Made by a program: the position numbers and the translations under genes. This document shows positions 1 to 9,819 of a stretch of DNA of 50,625 nt, piece by piece. Each line of letters begins with the position of its first letter. Within the stretch, counting starts at the first letter, position 1. A model generated the notes under the pieces. It made no database searches. It worked only from the letters and a program-made list of their open reading frames with translations, and was not told the DNA's origin. Origin of the DNA: Syntrophobacteraceae bacterium (GTDB lineage Bacteria; Desulfobacterota; Syntrophobacteria; Syntrophobacterales; Syntrophobacteraceae); assembly GCA_013314815.1 (NCBI GenBank), contig JABUEY010000010.1, positions 1 through 50,625 on the forward strand. The letters are read 5' to 3'.

Positions 1-486
1 AGCCATAGCCCTTTTCCTCCTGCTCTCAGGGCTACACTATACCACATAACCTTCCGATTTGCCTATTTTTTATTCCTATTAAACCATAAAAATCCACTCC
101 CAGGCCCTACAATTACGACACAGTCTCGAAGGCGGGAATCCAGTCCAAGCACGGATTGTGCCGTAGATCTCTCCAGCCGCGATCGCCTTGCTCTGTCCAT
201 CTTGTCTCCCAGGCTCTTTCCCATTTCTTTAAATTGTTTCGCCATGCACGGTCACCCTTCCTGGATTCCTGCCTTTGCGGGCATGAAGCTGTTGTGCGAA
301 TGACGTGGCTGCAGGTGTATTCCTCCACCATTGTGCGACAACTGTCCGGGTGCGCGTTTGCCGGAAGTACTTTTTTTTATCATCGAGTGCTTCCTGAATA
401 AAGAGAGTTCTTCGAAGAAGCCTGACGGCATACCGCTCATGGTTCTCGATGCACATCGGACCCGAACCCGGATGGGAACCTGCACC
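1..486. other. Non-coding stretch downstream of dinG
   Basis: I see no convincing gene here. The first 100 bases are relatively AT-rich and carry no recognisable signal. The remainder is mostly occupied by a minus-strand copy of the dispersed intergenic repeat described separately. Short open frames in this stretch have no domain features and no ribosome binding site, so they are not called. Confidence 0.6.
121..410 (-). repeat. Dispersed intergenic repeat, copy A
   Basis: Read on the minus strand, this copy has the same parts as the copies near 11.2, 22.2 and 38.4 kb. The head contains ACCCGGACAGTTGTCGCACA. It is followed by GTGGA with a short CACGTCATTC stretch, then a GGAATCCAGGAAGGGT block running into GCATGGCGAAAC. 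Next comes an AAAGAGCCTGGGAGACAAG-type block, and the end is an outward GGATTCCCGCCTTCGAG-like half-palindrome. It lies wholly outside genes. Its ends are estimated by eye against the other copies. Confidence 0.75.
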
Positions 487-2505
487 CTATCCTTCACGGG
501 ATGAAGGGGACGGCTCTGACAGCGGGGATTTTTCAGGGGCATCGAGTTCCGATGCAGAGATGGAGGACAGGAAGGAGTCGATTTGCTCGATTCGGTGCAC
601 AACCTTCACAGGCGGCAGACTCTTGATGAACAGGCGTCCGTAGCTCTTGGTCAACAGGCGTCCGTCGAAGATAACGATAATGCCCCGGTCCCTGGACGAG
701 CGGATAAGCCGCCCGACACCCTGTTTCAACTGTATGACTGCTCTCGGGACCTGGTATTCGTAGAACGAATTTCGTCCCTCATCCGCCACCTGCTGCATCC
801 TCGAGGCAATAATCGGATCGTCGGGAACTTCGAAGGGCAGCTTATCGATCATGAGACAGCTCAGGGCCTCCCCGGGTACGTCGATGCCCTGCCAGAAGGA
901 ATTGACGGCCAGCAGGACGGAGTCGATCTTTTCTTTGAACTCGGCCAGAAGCGCGCGTTTGGGCTTCTGGCCCTGGACGAGGATCGGGTAGGGCAGCCTG
1001 TCCTGCAGGCGGCTGTATACATCGCGCATATTGCGGAAACTGGTGAAGAGGACAAGCGCCCTCCCCCGGGTTTTTACCAGGATTTCAATGGATTCTTCAG
1101 CGACACGGGGGCAGAAGGAAGGTTCCTGCGGCGACGGGAACTGCTTCGGAACGTAGAGGACGGCCTGCCTTCCGAAATCGAACGGGGATTCGAGCAGCAG
1201 GTGTCTGCAGTCTTCGGGAAGCCCCAGGGACCTCTTGATAAAGTCGAAGGAACCGGCAATGGAAAGAGTGGCGGATGTGAGAACGACCGCCCGGGTTCGG
1301 GGGAAAAGCCGTTCCCGGAATATCGGTGCGACCTGGATCGGGGTGCCGTGCAGGAAGACGGCCTGCTGATTCACTTCATACCAGTAAACCAGGGAACGGT
1401 CCGCCTGTTCCAGCATGGAAGCGGCCACTCCAGCCAGGTCGATGCACCTGCGGGCGAGCAGTTCGACGGTTCCTTCTCCATTTCCCGCTGAGGAAAGAAG
1501 CCCCGCAAGCTGCTCCAGCGCATGAACGGTCTGCCGGCAGGTTTCGGCAAACCCCTTGCCCATGTTGTCTGTGTCCAGGCGAAAACGCCCCTGCGCCCCG
1601 GGATGTTCGTTCACTCGATGCAGGAGAAGTCGGCTCAGAACGTCCATCTGTTGAGCGATCCTCACGATCTCCTTGGACGCGCCGCTTCGTTTCGTGGAGG
1701 CTCCGAACTCCTTCAACAGGTCCTTTTTCAGTTCGAGAAGCTTCAGGTTGCTGAACTGAATGCCGAAGTAGGAGCCCATCGTGTCTTCCAACTGGTGAGC
1801 TTCGTCGAAAATGACCGCGTCATAGTCGGGGATCACTTCGCCTTCGGTCTGGTTCTTCAGGGCCAGGTCCGCAAAGAAAAGATGGTGATTCACGACGATC
1901 ACATCGGCCCGGGACGCCTCGGCGCGCAACCGGACCAGGAAACAGCGGGAGTGATCGACGCACTGCTGGCCCGTGCAGTGGTCAGTGCTCGAACAGATCT
2001 CGTTCCAGGCCTGAAAATGATCCTGCAGCCAGCCGATTTCAGCCCGGTCTCCGACGACCGTCCTTTCGGCCCACTTCTGCAGCCGCCTGAACAGCCGCGC
2101 TTCCTCCCGGTTCCAGAACGAAGGCTGGTAGGAAAACTCCCTGTACCTGCGCCGGCAAAGGTAGTTTCTTCGTCCCTTCAAGCAGACTGTTCGAATTTTC
2201 GGAGAAACGAGTTTCTTGAGCAAGGGGATATCGTGGTCCAGGATCTGGTCCTGCAGGGTTCTGGTCCCGGTGGATACCACCACCCGCCTGCCGCTCAACA
2301 TGGCCGGTACGAGATAGGCCAGGGTCTTCCCGGTACCGGTTCCCGCTTCGACCAGCAGGGGCACGCTCGAAGCGATCGCCGTGCAAACCCCCTCAGCCAT
2401 CTCCAGTTGAGACCTGCGGAATTCGAATCCCTCCAGGCCTCGATCAAGGATGCCCGAGGGCCCGAAGTAACGTTCCATCTTCTGCTTGACCGTCGTGACC
2501 GTCAT
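487..2505 (-). CDS. dinG: ATP-dependent helicase, DinG/XPD family
   Basis: A 672-residue superfamily 2 helicase of the iron-sulfur DinG/XPD group, which unwinds DNA 5'-3' and acts on damaged or structured substrates. Walker A is EAGTGTGKT at residues 53-61 and the DEAH box is at about 234-237 (IFDEAHQLED). Motif VI near the C-terminus reads QGVGRLIRSS. Cysteines at about 117, 177, 182 and 188, with another at 171, sit between motifs Ia and II and fit the 4Fe-4S cluster of the family. Length is normal for DinG/YoaA. No strong ribosome binding site precedes the first ATG; an in-frame ATG at codon 10 is the alternative. It lies 90 bases downstream of the PBP gene on the same strand and may be cotranscribed with it. 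Confidence 0.93.
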   Translation of the reverse strand: MTVTTVKQKMERYFGPSGILDRGLEGFEFRRSQLEMAEGVCTAIASSVPLLVEAGTGTGKTLAYLVPAMLSGRRVVVSTGTRTLQDQILDHDIPLLKKLVSPKIRTVCLKGRRNYLCRRRYREFSYQPSFWNREEARLFRRLQKWAERTVVGDRAEIGWLQDHFQAWNEICSSTDHCTGQQCVDHSRCFLVRLRAEASRADVIVVNHHLFFADLALKNQTEGEVIPDYDAVIFDEAHQLEDTMGSYFGIQFSNLKLLELKKDLLKEFGASTKRSGASKEIVRIAQQMDVLSRLLLHRVNEHPGAQGRFRLDTDNMGKGFAETCRQTVHALEQLAGLLSSAGNGEGTVELLARRCIDLAGVAASMLEQADRSLVYWYEVNQQAVFLHGTPIQVAPIFRERLFPRTRAVVLTSATLSIAGSFDFIKRSLGLPEDCRHLLLESPFDFGRQAVLYVPKQFPSPQEPSFCPRVAEESIEILVKTRGRALVLFTSFRNMRDVYSRLQDRLPYPILVQGQKPKRALLAEFKEKIDSVLLAVNSFWQGIDVPGEALSCLMIDKLPFEVPDDPIIASRMQQVADEGRNSFYEYQVPRAVIQLKQGVGRLIRSSRDRGIIVIFDGRLLTKSYGRLFIKSLPPVKVVHRIEQIDSFLSSISASELDAPEKSPLSEPSPSSREG

Positions 2506-2595
2506 CGATCGCTGTGCACCGTGTTCCCGGCTCCGTGGATTGCCGTGAAGTCCTGTCGCCTTTTCTCCCTGGAATCTCCCGCCGTCAAGTTTTCG

Positions 2596-4968
2596 CTAGA
2601 ACAGGTCGGACTTGAAAAAAGATTCCCCGGGTGAACTCCTGCGGAAGCCTGCAGCCTCCCCCTCTTCATCTCCGACGGTTCGGGACGGCGGTTCACCGGA
2701 AAACGCGGCAAAGACCGTTCCAGGTTCATCGGATCGTGCAAGTGCGCCGGTTTGAGCATTTATCCTGGCAAAAACGACACCCGGTGGAATGGGGAAGCTT
2801 TCCACGGGCTGGTCTTTGAGGTATTCCTTCATGAAAGCGACCCAGATGGGGCACGCCGCTCGTCCTCCCGTTTCTCCCTTGCCGAGAGACAGCGTGTGGT
2901 CGTCGTATCCGAGCCAGACACCCGCGAGAACGGAGGGTGTGTATCCGATGAACCAGGCGTCTTTGAGTTCGTTGGTTGTACCGGTCTTGCCGGCGGCCGG
3001 TCTGCCGAGTTCCCTTGCTTTCTGGCCGGTGCCCTCCTGGATGACCCCTTCAAGCAGGTGTGTCATCAGGTAGGCCGTCTGAGGCGAAATCACGGGTTGT
3101 CCTTCGCCCCGGTGTTCCTCGACCAGGTTTCCGTTCCTGTCGTATATCTTCTCGATGAGATAGGGTTCCACTCTTTCGCCCTGGTTGGCAAAGGGGGAGT
3201 ATGCGGTGAGCAGTTCCGACAAAGTCAGGCCCGATGCACCCAGTGCCAGGGCGAGGGTGGGAGTGAGGGGCGACGAAATGCCCAGGTTTCTTGCGTAATT
3301 GATCGTGTACCCGATGCCGATGGAGTTCAGGAGCTTCACGGTTACCACGTTGCGGGAATGGATGAGTGCCTTGCGCAGGAGAATCGGCCCCCAGAAACGG
3401 CGGTCGTAGTTGGCGGGTTTCCAGGGACCGCGCAGGCTGTGGTCATCCAGGATCAGGGGTGAATCGATCAGAATGGAAGCCTCGGTGTATCCCTTGTCCA
3501 GGGCCGCGGCATAGATGATGGGCTTGAACGAGGACCCCGGTTGACGGACCGCCTGGGTGCAACGGTTGAACTGGCTTTTCGAAAAATCTCTTCCTCCCAC
3601 CATGGCGATAACCCTGCCCGTTTCCGGAACCATGGCCATCAAGGCTCCCTCCACACCCGGATCCTGTTCCAGGGCCGCCGACCATATCTTGTCTTCCCTG
3701 AGCTTGCCGAGCCTCACCCTGATCAGGTCTCCCGTCCGAAACATGCGGGCGACTCTTCCCGAAGAAAGCTTCGCCCACTCCCAGCCCGTGGGAGGCAGCA
3801 CGGCTTCCGCGGATCCGAGCAGCAGCAGGCACGTCTTGCTCTTCTGGTCATACTCCTTGACAAGAGCCGAAACCACCTTGCCTTCACTCAATTCACCATT
3901 GCCCTGGGTCAGCACCTTGAGCGAACCGGGCCAGTCTTCCCGGGGCACATTGGCATGAACACCCCTGTATCTTCTGTGGCGCCGGTCGTGATCTCGAACC
4001 CCCTCTTCGAGCGCCTTCACGGCGATTTCCTGGGCTCTTGTATCCACCGTCGTTTGGATGGTCAGCCCTTCCTTGTACAGCACGTCACGGCCGTATCGGG
4101 CTTCCACCTGCCGCCGGACTTCCTCGGTGAAATGATCCAGTTCCCTGTGAGTCCAGCGCCTGCGTTTCGAAAACTGGAGTGGTTTGGCCAAGGCCCTTCG
4201 GGCCTCATCGGCAGTGATGAACCCGACATCGGCCATGCGCTGCAGCACGTAGTTCTGCCTTTCCCGGGCGATCTGCAGATGATGGATGGGGGAAAAACGG
4301 CTGGGAGCCTTGGGAAGGCCCGCGAGCATGGCCGCTTCGGACAGGTCCAGGTCACGGGCGTTTTTGCCGAAGTATGTTCGAGCCGCCGCTTCCACGCCGT
4401 ATGCTCCCGCACCGAAGTAGATCTGGTTGAGGTAGAGGTAGAGTATCTCGTCTTTGGTCAGGAAGTTATCGATCCGGTACGCAAGGATGGCTTCCTTCAG
4501 CTTGCGGGTGAAGGTGCGTTCAGGCGTCAGCAAAAGGGATTTCACCACCTGCTGAGTGATGGTGCTGCCTCCCTGGACGATTTCCCCCGCCTGAATGTTC
4601 TTCAGGGTGGCCCTGAGGATTCCCAGCAGATCCACCCCGCGGTGCTCGTAAAACCGCACGTCCTCCGCCGCCAGAAACGCCTGGATGAGATGCTCCGGCA
4701 AGGTTCCAAGCGGCACCAGGTAACGGCGCTCGATGAAGAATTCTCCGATCAGCTGCCCGTCCGCGGAGTACACGCTGGTGACCAGGGGCGGTCGGTAGTT
4801 CTTCAGGGCCTGGGTGCTCGGGAGCGAGCGGTCCAACTGGATGTAGAATGCGGCCAGTACGATGACGCACACCAAGACAGCGCAGAAGATCAGGGAGAGG
4901 AAGGTGAAAGCAAGCCAGCGCAGCGGCCTGCTTTCCGGTGTGTGCCTGGATGAACCGGGCTTCTTCAT
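2596..4968 (-). CDS. mrcA: Penicillin-binding protein 1A (class A, bifunctional)
   Basis: A 790-residue bifunctional peptidoglycan synthase, anchored in the inner membrane and acting in the periplasm. An N-terminal transmembrane helix lies at about residues 17-43. The GT51 glycosyltransferase domain follows, with EDVRFYEHRGVD and GGSTITQQ. The transpeptidase domain has SxxK in QPGSSFKP, SxN in HSRNVVTVK and KTGTTNELKD as the KTG motif. An OB-like insert separates the two catalytic domains, as in PBP1A proteins. GAGGTG lies seven bases before the ATG. The C-terminal tail after the transpeptidase domain (RINAQTGALA...) is typical of the family. Confidence 0.95.
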   Translation of the reverse strand: MKKPGSSRHTPESRPLRWLAFTFLSLIFCAVLVCVIVLAAFYIQLDRSLPSTQALKNYRPPLVTSVYSADGQLIGEFFIERRYLVPLGTLPEHLIQAFLAAEDVRFYEHRGVDLLGILRATLKNIQAGEIVQGGSTITQQVVKSLLLTPERTFTRKLKEAILAYRIDNFLTKDEILYLYLNQIYFGAGAYGVEAAARTYFGKNARDLDLSEAAMLAGLPKAPSRFSPIHHLQIARERQNYVLQRMADVGFITADEARRALAKPLQFSKRRRWTHRELDHFTEEVRRQVEARYGRDVLYKEGLTIQTTVDTRAQEIAVKALEEGVRDHDRRHRRYRGVHANVPREDWPGSLKVLTQGNGELSEGKVVSALVKEYDQKSKTCLLLLGSAEAVLPPTGWEWAKLSSGRVARMFRTGDLIRVRLGKLREDKIWSAALEQDPGVEGALMAMVPETGRVIAMVGGRDFSKSQFNRCTQAVRQPGSSFKPIIYAAALDKGYTEASILIDSPLILDDHSLRGPWKPANYDRRFWGPILLRKALIHSRNVVTVKLLNSIGIGYTINYARNLGISSPLTPTLALALGASGLTLSELLTAYSPFANQGERVEPYLIEKIYDRNGNLVEEHRGEGQPVISPQTAYLMTHLLEGVIQEGTGQKARELGRPAAGKTGTTNELKDAWFIGYTPSVLAGVWLGYDDHTLSLGKGETGGRAACPIWVAFMKEYLKDQPVESFPIPPGVVFARINAQTGALARSDEPGTVFAAFSGEPPSRTVGDEEGEAAGFRRSSPGESFFKSDLF

Positions 4969-5657
4969 GTTGCTGCACCTCGCGGTATCATCTCTTGCGC
5001 CCGGGGCGGGATTTCAAATGCCCACGGCCAAGCCGGCGACCGGGGCAGTGTGCCTGTACAGGCGAGTCCAGGCACATTTCGTTCATGGAGTGAGGCCAAT
5101 CGACCTCGCCAGGCACAGGCGCTTCTTTCTCCATTCGCTCCTGACGTGCTATATTTCTCCATCGCCTTCCCTGTCCTTTGCAGGGGTAAGCAGCCCCAAA
5201 TCACGGGTTTCAGACCCGTTTCCTTTCATGTAACTTTATAAAATACCATCCTGACGGCAAAAAAGAAATTGTCCTGCAATAGATTTTTTGGGTTCATCCG
5301 GCAAACGAATACCTCCGGTGCTCCACACGCATCCGGTGCTTTCCACGCAAAGGATGCATGCCATCACAACCGTCATTTCCGCAGCAATGTTCATTCCCGC
5401 CCATCCCACATCGTCATCCCGCAAAATGTCGTTATGCACAGTCACCCCTCCTGGCTTCCCGCCCTCGCAGGAATGACGTTCCGGAAGAAGATGGCCGTTG
5501 CGGTTGCCGCCTGCAAATCTTGAATCCATGATTCTTCGGTTTTAGCTTCCTTTTATGAAAGGTGTTCGGTTTTAGGACGCGTTCATGGCGATACGGGCCG
5601 TGTCCGCCCTGTGGGGTGGCCGGGTGGCTCGTTTCCGCAGAAAGGATGTGCATCGAA
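4969..5657. other. Intergenic region between divergent PBP1A and MDR genes
   Basis: About 690 bases separate the divergent genes and should hold both promoters. I could not single out a convincing -35/-10 pair. The stretch contains a short minus-strand fragment of the dispersed repeat at about 5424-5480. Open frames here have no recognisable features. Confidence 0.55.
5424..5480 (-). repeat. Dispersed intergenic repeat, copy B (tail fragment)
   Basis: Only the palindromic tail of the repeat is present. Read on the minus strand it is CGTCATTCCTGCGAGGGCGG, then GAAGCCAGGAGGGGTGACTG and TGCATAACG. This matches the CGTCATTCCCGCGAAGGCGG / GAATCCAGGAAGGGTAACCG / TGCATGGCG tail of the fuller copies with scattered substitutions. 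The conserved head is missing. Confidence 0.65.
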
Positions 5658-6686
5658 ATGAAGGCCTTGTGTTTCAGAGAACACGGAGATTCGAGCGTAA
5701 TGCGTTACGAGGATGTGCCCGACCCGAAACCCGGCCTCGGTGAGGTCCTGGTGAAGGTCAAGGCGTGTGCACTGAACCATCTCGACATCTGGGTCCGCAG
5801 AGGCTGGCCCGGTCTGAATCTCGATATGCCTCACTGGGGCGGCTCCGATGTCGCGGGCGTTGTTGTCGAAGTCGGGCCGGGATCGGGAGAATGGAAGCCC
5901 GGCTCCCGGGTTGTAGTGGATCCGGGATTGAATACCATCGAAGACGAGTTCACCCGTCGCGGCGAGGATACTCTTAGCCCCGGTTACCGGATACTCGGTG
6001 AACACGCACCGGGAGGCCTTGCAGAATATGTGGTGGTTCCGTCCGGAAACCTGCTCGGCATTCCCGATCACATCGATTTTCCCGCCGCCGCCGCTCCACT
6101 TCTCGTCACCCTGACCGCATGGCGTATGCTCATCCGGAGAGCCGGCCTTCGCGCGGGCGAGACGGTCCTGATCGTCGGAGCGGGAGGCGGAGTCAACAGC
6201 ATGGCCGTCCAGATTGCGCGGTTCGCGGGAGCCACCGTTTTCGTGGTGGCCGGCAATGCGGAGAAAGCGTCCAGGGCCCGCGAACTGGGTGCGGATTATG
6301 TGGTCGACCGTTCCTCGACCCGCTGGGACACCGAGATCCTTCGCCTCACTTCCAGGCGGGGTGTGGACGTGGTGGTGGACAACGTAGGTGCGCAGACCAT
6401 GGGAACCAGTATCAAGACGGTGTCACGCGGAGGCCGAATCGTGATTGTGGGCAATACGAGCGGTCCCATCTCCGAGATCGATCTTCGTTACATCTTCGGA
6501 AAACAGATCAGCCTGATCGGCAGCACCATGGGGACTCACCAGGATTTCCGGGACGTGAACGCCCTGCTGTGGAGCGGCAGGCTCAAACCCGTCGTTGATC
6601 GTGTCATGCCGCTTTCCGAGGGGAAAGCGGCATTCGTCGCGATGGAGCGCGGGGAGCAGTTTGGAAAGATCGTCCTCGAACCCTGA
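5658..6686 (+). CDS. MDR-superfamily alcohol dehydrogenase / quinone oxidoreductase-like
   Basis: A 342-residue medium-chain dehydrogenase/reductase with an N-terminal GroES-like domain and a C-terminal Rossmann domain. The nucleotide-binding turn is GAGGGVNSMAVQIA, and acidic or basic residues after the next strand (VVAGNAEKAS) do not decide NAD from NADP. The zinc-ligand region is only partly conserved: a Cys is present in KACALNHLD, but the usual GHE is GSD and the four-Cys structural zinc lobe is absent. It is therefore closer to the quinone-oxidoreductase side of the superfamily, and the substrate is unknown. The ATG at 5658 is chosen because AAAGGA lies 11 bases upstream. It converges on the acyl-CoA dehydrogenase gene. 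Confidence 0.85.
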   Translation: MKALCFREHGDSSVMRYEDVPDPKPGLGEVLVKVKACALNHLDIWVRRGWPGLNLDMPHWGGSDVAGVVVEVGPGSGEWKPGSRVVVDPGLNTIEDEFTRRGEDTLSPGYRILGEHAPGGLAEYVVVPSGNLLGIPDHIDFPAAAAPLLVTLTAWRMLIRRAGLRAGETVLIVGAGGGVNSMAVQIARFAGATVFVVAGNAEKASRARELGADYVVDRSSTRWDTEILRLTSRRGVDVVVDNVGAQTMGTSIKTVSRGGRIVIVGNTSGPISEIDLRYIFGKQISLIGSTMGTHQDFRDVNALLWSGRLKPVVDRVMPLSEGKAAFVAMERGEQFGKIVLEP

Positions 6687-6771
6687 TGATGCCATCTGCG
6701 CGCTCGCGATCAACCGCAGCCGGGGTGCCCGCAGCTGCGGTGTGCAGGTTCCGGCTGAGAAGACTCCGGGT

Positions 6772-7926
6772 TTATTCGACGATGCCACGCTGTTTCATGA
6801 TTTCCCTGAAGATGATGAGTTTCTGCACGTCCTGGGTGCCTTCACCCAGTGACGATGCCCATGCGTCCAGAGGGAACTTGTGAACCGGGTGCTCGAACAT
6901 CACCGACGCGGCTCCGAACAGATCCGCGGCCCAGGTGCCTGCCTGCCGCGCTGCCTCCACCGCCAGGTATTTGGCCATGGACGCCGCCTGCCGGAAGTCC
7001 ATGCCGCAGTCTTTCAGGCAGCAGGCCTTCCAGACCATGAGTCTTGCCGCTTCGATCCTGGTGAACAGGTCGGCGATTTCAAAGGATTTGGCCTGGAAGT
7101 CTCGAAGTTTCCGCCCGAAAATCTCCCTTTTCCCCGCACGGTCGATCCCCATTTCGAGAGCACCCGCGGCGGTGCCGAGGGTGAGGGCCGCGATGGCCAA
7201 CCTGCTGTGGGTGAAGATGTTGAGCACCTGCTGGAGTCCTCTTCCGCGTACTCCCAGGAGATGTTCATCGGGCACGAACACGTTTTTCAGACGGATCCTC
7301 GTAAGATCCGACGGTATCCATACCTCCTTGTGAAGCTTCGTTCGGCTGACCCCCTCCGATGCCAGGTCGACGATGAACATGGACAGCCTTCGGTTTCTCG
7401 GGGCGTCCGGATCCGATATTGCGGTGACCAGGGCCAGGTCGCTCAGTGTCCCGTTGGTGACGTAGGCCTTGGTTCCGCTGATCACCCAGCCCCCCTCGAC
7501 TTTCTCGGCTATTGCGGCCACGTTGGCCACGTCGCTGCCCGCGGTTGGTTCCGTGTTTCCGAGACAGATAAGAATCTCGCCCCGAGCCGCCGCATCGAGC
7601 AGGGCTTCCTTCTGCCTTTCCGAACCATGGAGAACCAGCCCCTTGGTGCCGAGGGAGACCTGCACCGCAACGGCGACTCCCACCCCCGGCGAAATCCTGG
7701 CCAGGTGCTCCATGAGCACCGCCTGCTTGATCGCGGACTGCTCCCGGCACCCCTTCCCGGAACGGTCCATCCCCAGCCAGCCGCCTGCTCCGAGCTCCCG
7801 GAAGAATTCCCTCGGAATGGATCCCTCCTGGTACCACCCGGACAGATGAGGCACCAGGCGGGCCTGGAGAAATCCGTCGAAATCTCGAACGCTTTCTTCC
7901 AACGCTTCATCGAGCATGAACTCCAT
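6772..7926 (-). CDS. Acyl-CoA dehydrogenase
   Basis: A 384-residue FAD-dependent acyl-CoA dehydrogenase introducing an alpha-beta double bond into an acyl-CoA thioester. The middle-domain signature TEPTAGSDVA is at about residue 128, and LHGSERQKE matches the family pattern before it. The C-terminal EGTQDVQKLII contains the Glu that is the catalytic base in many members. Length is normal. The ATG at 7926 is chosen because AGGAGGAAGAACC directly precedes it. The chain-length preference cannot be read from the sequence. It sits 124 bases downstream of the TRAP membrane genes on the same strand, so uptake and oxidation of an organic acid may be linked, but this is inference. Confidence 0.9.
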   Translation of the reverse strand: MEFMLDEALEESVRDFDGFLQARLVPHLSGWYQEGSIPREFFRELGAGGWLGMDRSGKGCREQSAIKQAVLMEHLARISPGVGVAVAVQVSLGTKGLVLHGSERQKEALLDAAARGEILICLGNTEPTAGSDVANVAAIAEKVEGGWVISGTKAYVTNGTLSDLALVTAISDPDAPRNRRLSMFIVDLASEGVSRTKLHKEVWIPSDLTRIRLKNVFVPDEHLLGVRGRGLQQVLNIFTHSRLAIAALTLGTAAGALEMGIDRAGKREIFGRKLRDFQAKSFEIADLFTRIEAARLMVWKACCLKDCGMDFRQAASMAKYLAVEAARQAGTWAADLFGAASVMFEHPVHKFPLDAWASSLGEGTQDVQKLIIFREIMKQRGIVE

Positions 7927-8050
7927 GGTTCTTCCTCCTGTCCGGCTGCCCACCGTGCAGCCCTGTACGGGTCTTTCTCTTAGTTAAGATCTCGAAACCG
8001 CTTCTTCAAGAAACCCGGAAGGAAAGCCCGGCCCTGCCGCCCTGCCGCCC

Positions 8051-9316
8051 CTACCCGATCAGGATGAGGCTCAACAGGGGAACGAAGGTAATCAGCGCAA
8101 GTGTGGCGAGGAGTATGACCATGAAGGGAATGGATGACAGGTAAAGCCTGACGATGGGCTTGTCGAACCGCAGACTCGCGATGAACAGGTTCATGCCGAT
8201 GGGGGGAGTCGAGTAGCCGATCTGGAGATTGGTGAGAAAGATGATGCCCAGGTGCAGCAGGTTGACGTCGTAGCTTGCTGCGATGGGAACGATGAGCGGG
8301 ACTACGATGACCAGGGCGGAGTAGATGTCGAGTACGCATCCGACGGCAAGCAGAAACAGGTTCAGGATGATGAGAAACGCGAATTTGCTTTCGACCCGGT
8401 TCTGCATGAAGTCCAGGATGATGTTCGGCACCTGCTGATCGATGAGAAAGCTGTTGAATGCCAGGGAGGCTCCAAGAATGATGATGATGGCTCCCACCAT
8501 GGTGGCCGCTTTGACCATGACGGAAGGAAGATCTTGAATCTTCACTTCCCTGTGGATCACGACCTCCACCACCAGCACGTAGAACGCGGTGATGGCCGCA
8601 GCCTCACTCAACACCAGGAATCCGCTGAAAATACCCCCGAGCACGACCACGGGCAGGAGCATCTCCCAGAAGGCTTCCCGGACTGCCGCGAACAGTTCCC
8701 CGACGTTGAACCGGGCGTGGGCGACAGCGGACCCGGATCGTACACCCTCGTAGACGCTGTACGCAGAAAGCAGAAGTACCATCAGGATGCCGGGAAGCAG
8801 TCCGGCCAGGAAAAGGTGAGAGATGTTCACATCCGCCACGAGTCCATAGATGATGAGAGGCAGGCTGGGGGGAAAGAGCAGGCCGAGGCTTCCGCAGGTG
8901 GTGAGCAGGCCGAGGGAGAACTTTTCACCGTACCTGTCCGTGATGAGTGCGGGGTAGAGCAGTCCGCCCAGGGCGACGATGGTGACTCCCGATGCCCCGG
9001 TGAGCGCGGTAAAGAAGGCGCAGGTGAGAATGGAAACGATGGCGAGGCCTCCGGGAGCCTGCCCCATGAGAGCCGTCGACAGCCTCACAAGCCTCCTGCT
9101 GGCTCCGCTTTCTGCCAGCACGTAGCCGGCGAAGGCAAAAAGAAGAAGCGCTATCAGCATGGGGTTTGCCGCCAGCCGGTACATCTCGATGACGACGACG
9201 GAAAGATCGATGCCCAGCAGATGGAACGAAAGAAGGGCAGCCGCCGAGATAACGACAAAAAGCGGCGCTCCCGACAGGGCCGCTGCGCACAGAAAGACAA
9301 CGACCAGGGATTTCAT
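8051..9316 (-). CDS. TRAP transporter large permease subunit (DctM-like)
   Basis: A 421-residue integral membrane protein of the TRAP large-subunit family. It provides the Na+-coupled translocation pathway for organic acids delivered by a periplasmic binding protein. The protein is almost entirely hydrophobic helices, with the family landmarks SGASGVTIVALG, GSLGLLFPPSLPLIIYG and LQIGYSTPPIGMNLF. The ATG at 9316 overlaps the stop of the small-subunit gene by four bases (ATGA), so translational coupling is expected. A longer in-frame start is rejected because it would overlap the upstream gene by about 190 bases. No binding-protein gene is adjacent; the only DctP-like gene in the window is at 33.5 kb. 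Confidence 0.93.
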   Translation of the reverse strand: MKSLVVVFLCAAALSGAPLFVVISAAALLSFHLLGIDLSVVVIEMYRLAANPMLIALLLFAFAGYVLAESGASRRLVRLSTALMGQAPGGLAIVSILTCAFFTALTGASGVTIVALGGLLYPALITDRYGEKFSLGLLTTCGSLGLLFPPSLPLIIYGLVADVNISHLFLAGLLPGILMVLLLSAYSVYEGVRSGSAVAHARFNVGELFAAVREAFWEMLLPVVVLGGIFSGFLVLSEAAAITAFYVLVVEVVIHREVKIQDLPSVMVKAATMVGAIIIILGASLAFNSFLIDQQVPNIILDFMQNRVESKFAFLIILNLFLLAVGCVLDIYSALVIVVPLIVPIAASYDVNLLHLGIIFLTNLQIGYSTPPIGMNLFIASLRFDKPIVRLYLSSIPFMVILLATLALITFVPLLSLILIG

Positions 9317-9819
9317 GACGGTCCGCCCCTTCGTGGCCGGTACACGCCGCCGGCGACGAGGGCGGCGTAACGGATGGTCATGAGCCCGAAACAGAGGGGA
9401 AAGGCCGTCTCGAGCGGCCAGTAGGGGACGGAAGCAAAGGCAACGGCCCGGGACTCGTATTCCGTCAGCACGAAGTTCCACGACGCGTAAAACAGTGCTG
9501 CGCATACAGCCAGGGAAAGAGTATTGCCGACCAGTTCCACTCCGCGGGTGCCTGCTTCGGGCAGGATCCTGGTCAGAAGATCGATGCGGATGTGCCCGTT
9601 TTCAGCCGTGGCCCGGGAGGCCCCCAGCAAACCGATCCACAGCACGACATGTCGAAGCAGGGTATCCCCCCAGACGAGGCCCGTCGAAAAGAAATTGCGC
9701 AAGACGATCTGCAGCAGAGCGAACCCGACTAGAAAGCCGGTCAGGGCCACGAGGAGCCCTTTTTCCACGTGGCCGGTAATCTTGCCGAGCCGTGATATCA
9801 TTGCGGGTATCGAATCCAT
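9313..9819 (-). CDS. TRAP transporter small permease subunit (DctQ-like)
   Basis: A 168-residue membrane protein with four predicted helices, the small subunit that stabilises the large TRAP permease. The family signature is seen in WGDTLLRHVVLWIGLLGAS followed by RATAENGHIRIDLL. It overlaps the large-subunit gene by four bases. A GAGGAGG motif lies 16 bases before the first ATG; an internal ATG at codon 7 is an alternative start. This gene is the first of the Q-M pair. Upstream, instead of a P gene, lies a divergent histidine kinase. Confidence 0.92.
   Translation of the reverse strand: MDSIPAMISRLGKITGHVEKGLLVALTGFLVGFALLQIVLRNFFSTGLVWGDTLLRHVVLWIGLLGASRATAENGHIRIDLLTRILPEAGTRGVELVGNTLSLAVCAALFYASWNFVLTEYESRAVAFASVPYWPLETAFPLCFGLMTIRYAALVAGGVYRPRRGGPS

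Noticed and set aside
2502-2759. 85-codon minus-strand frame bridging dinG and the PBP gene
   Set aside because: It overlaps the end of the PBP gene in another frame and shows no protein-like features.
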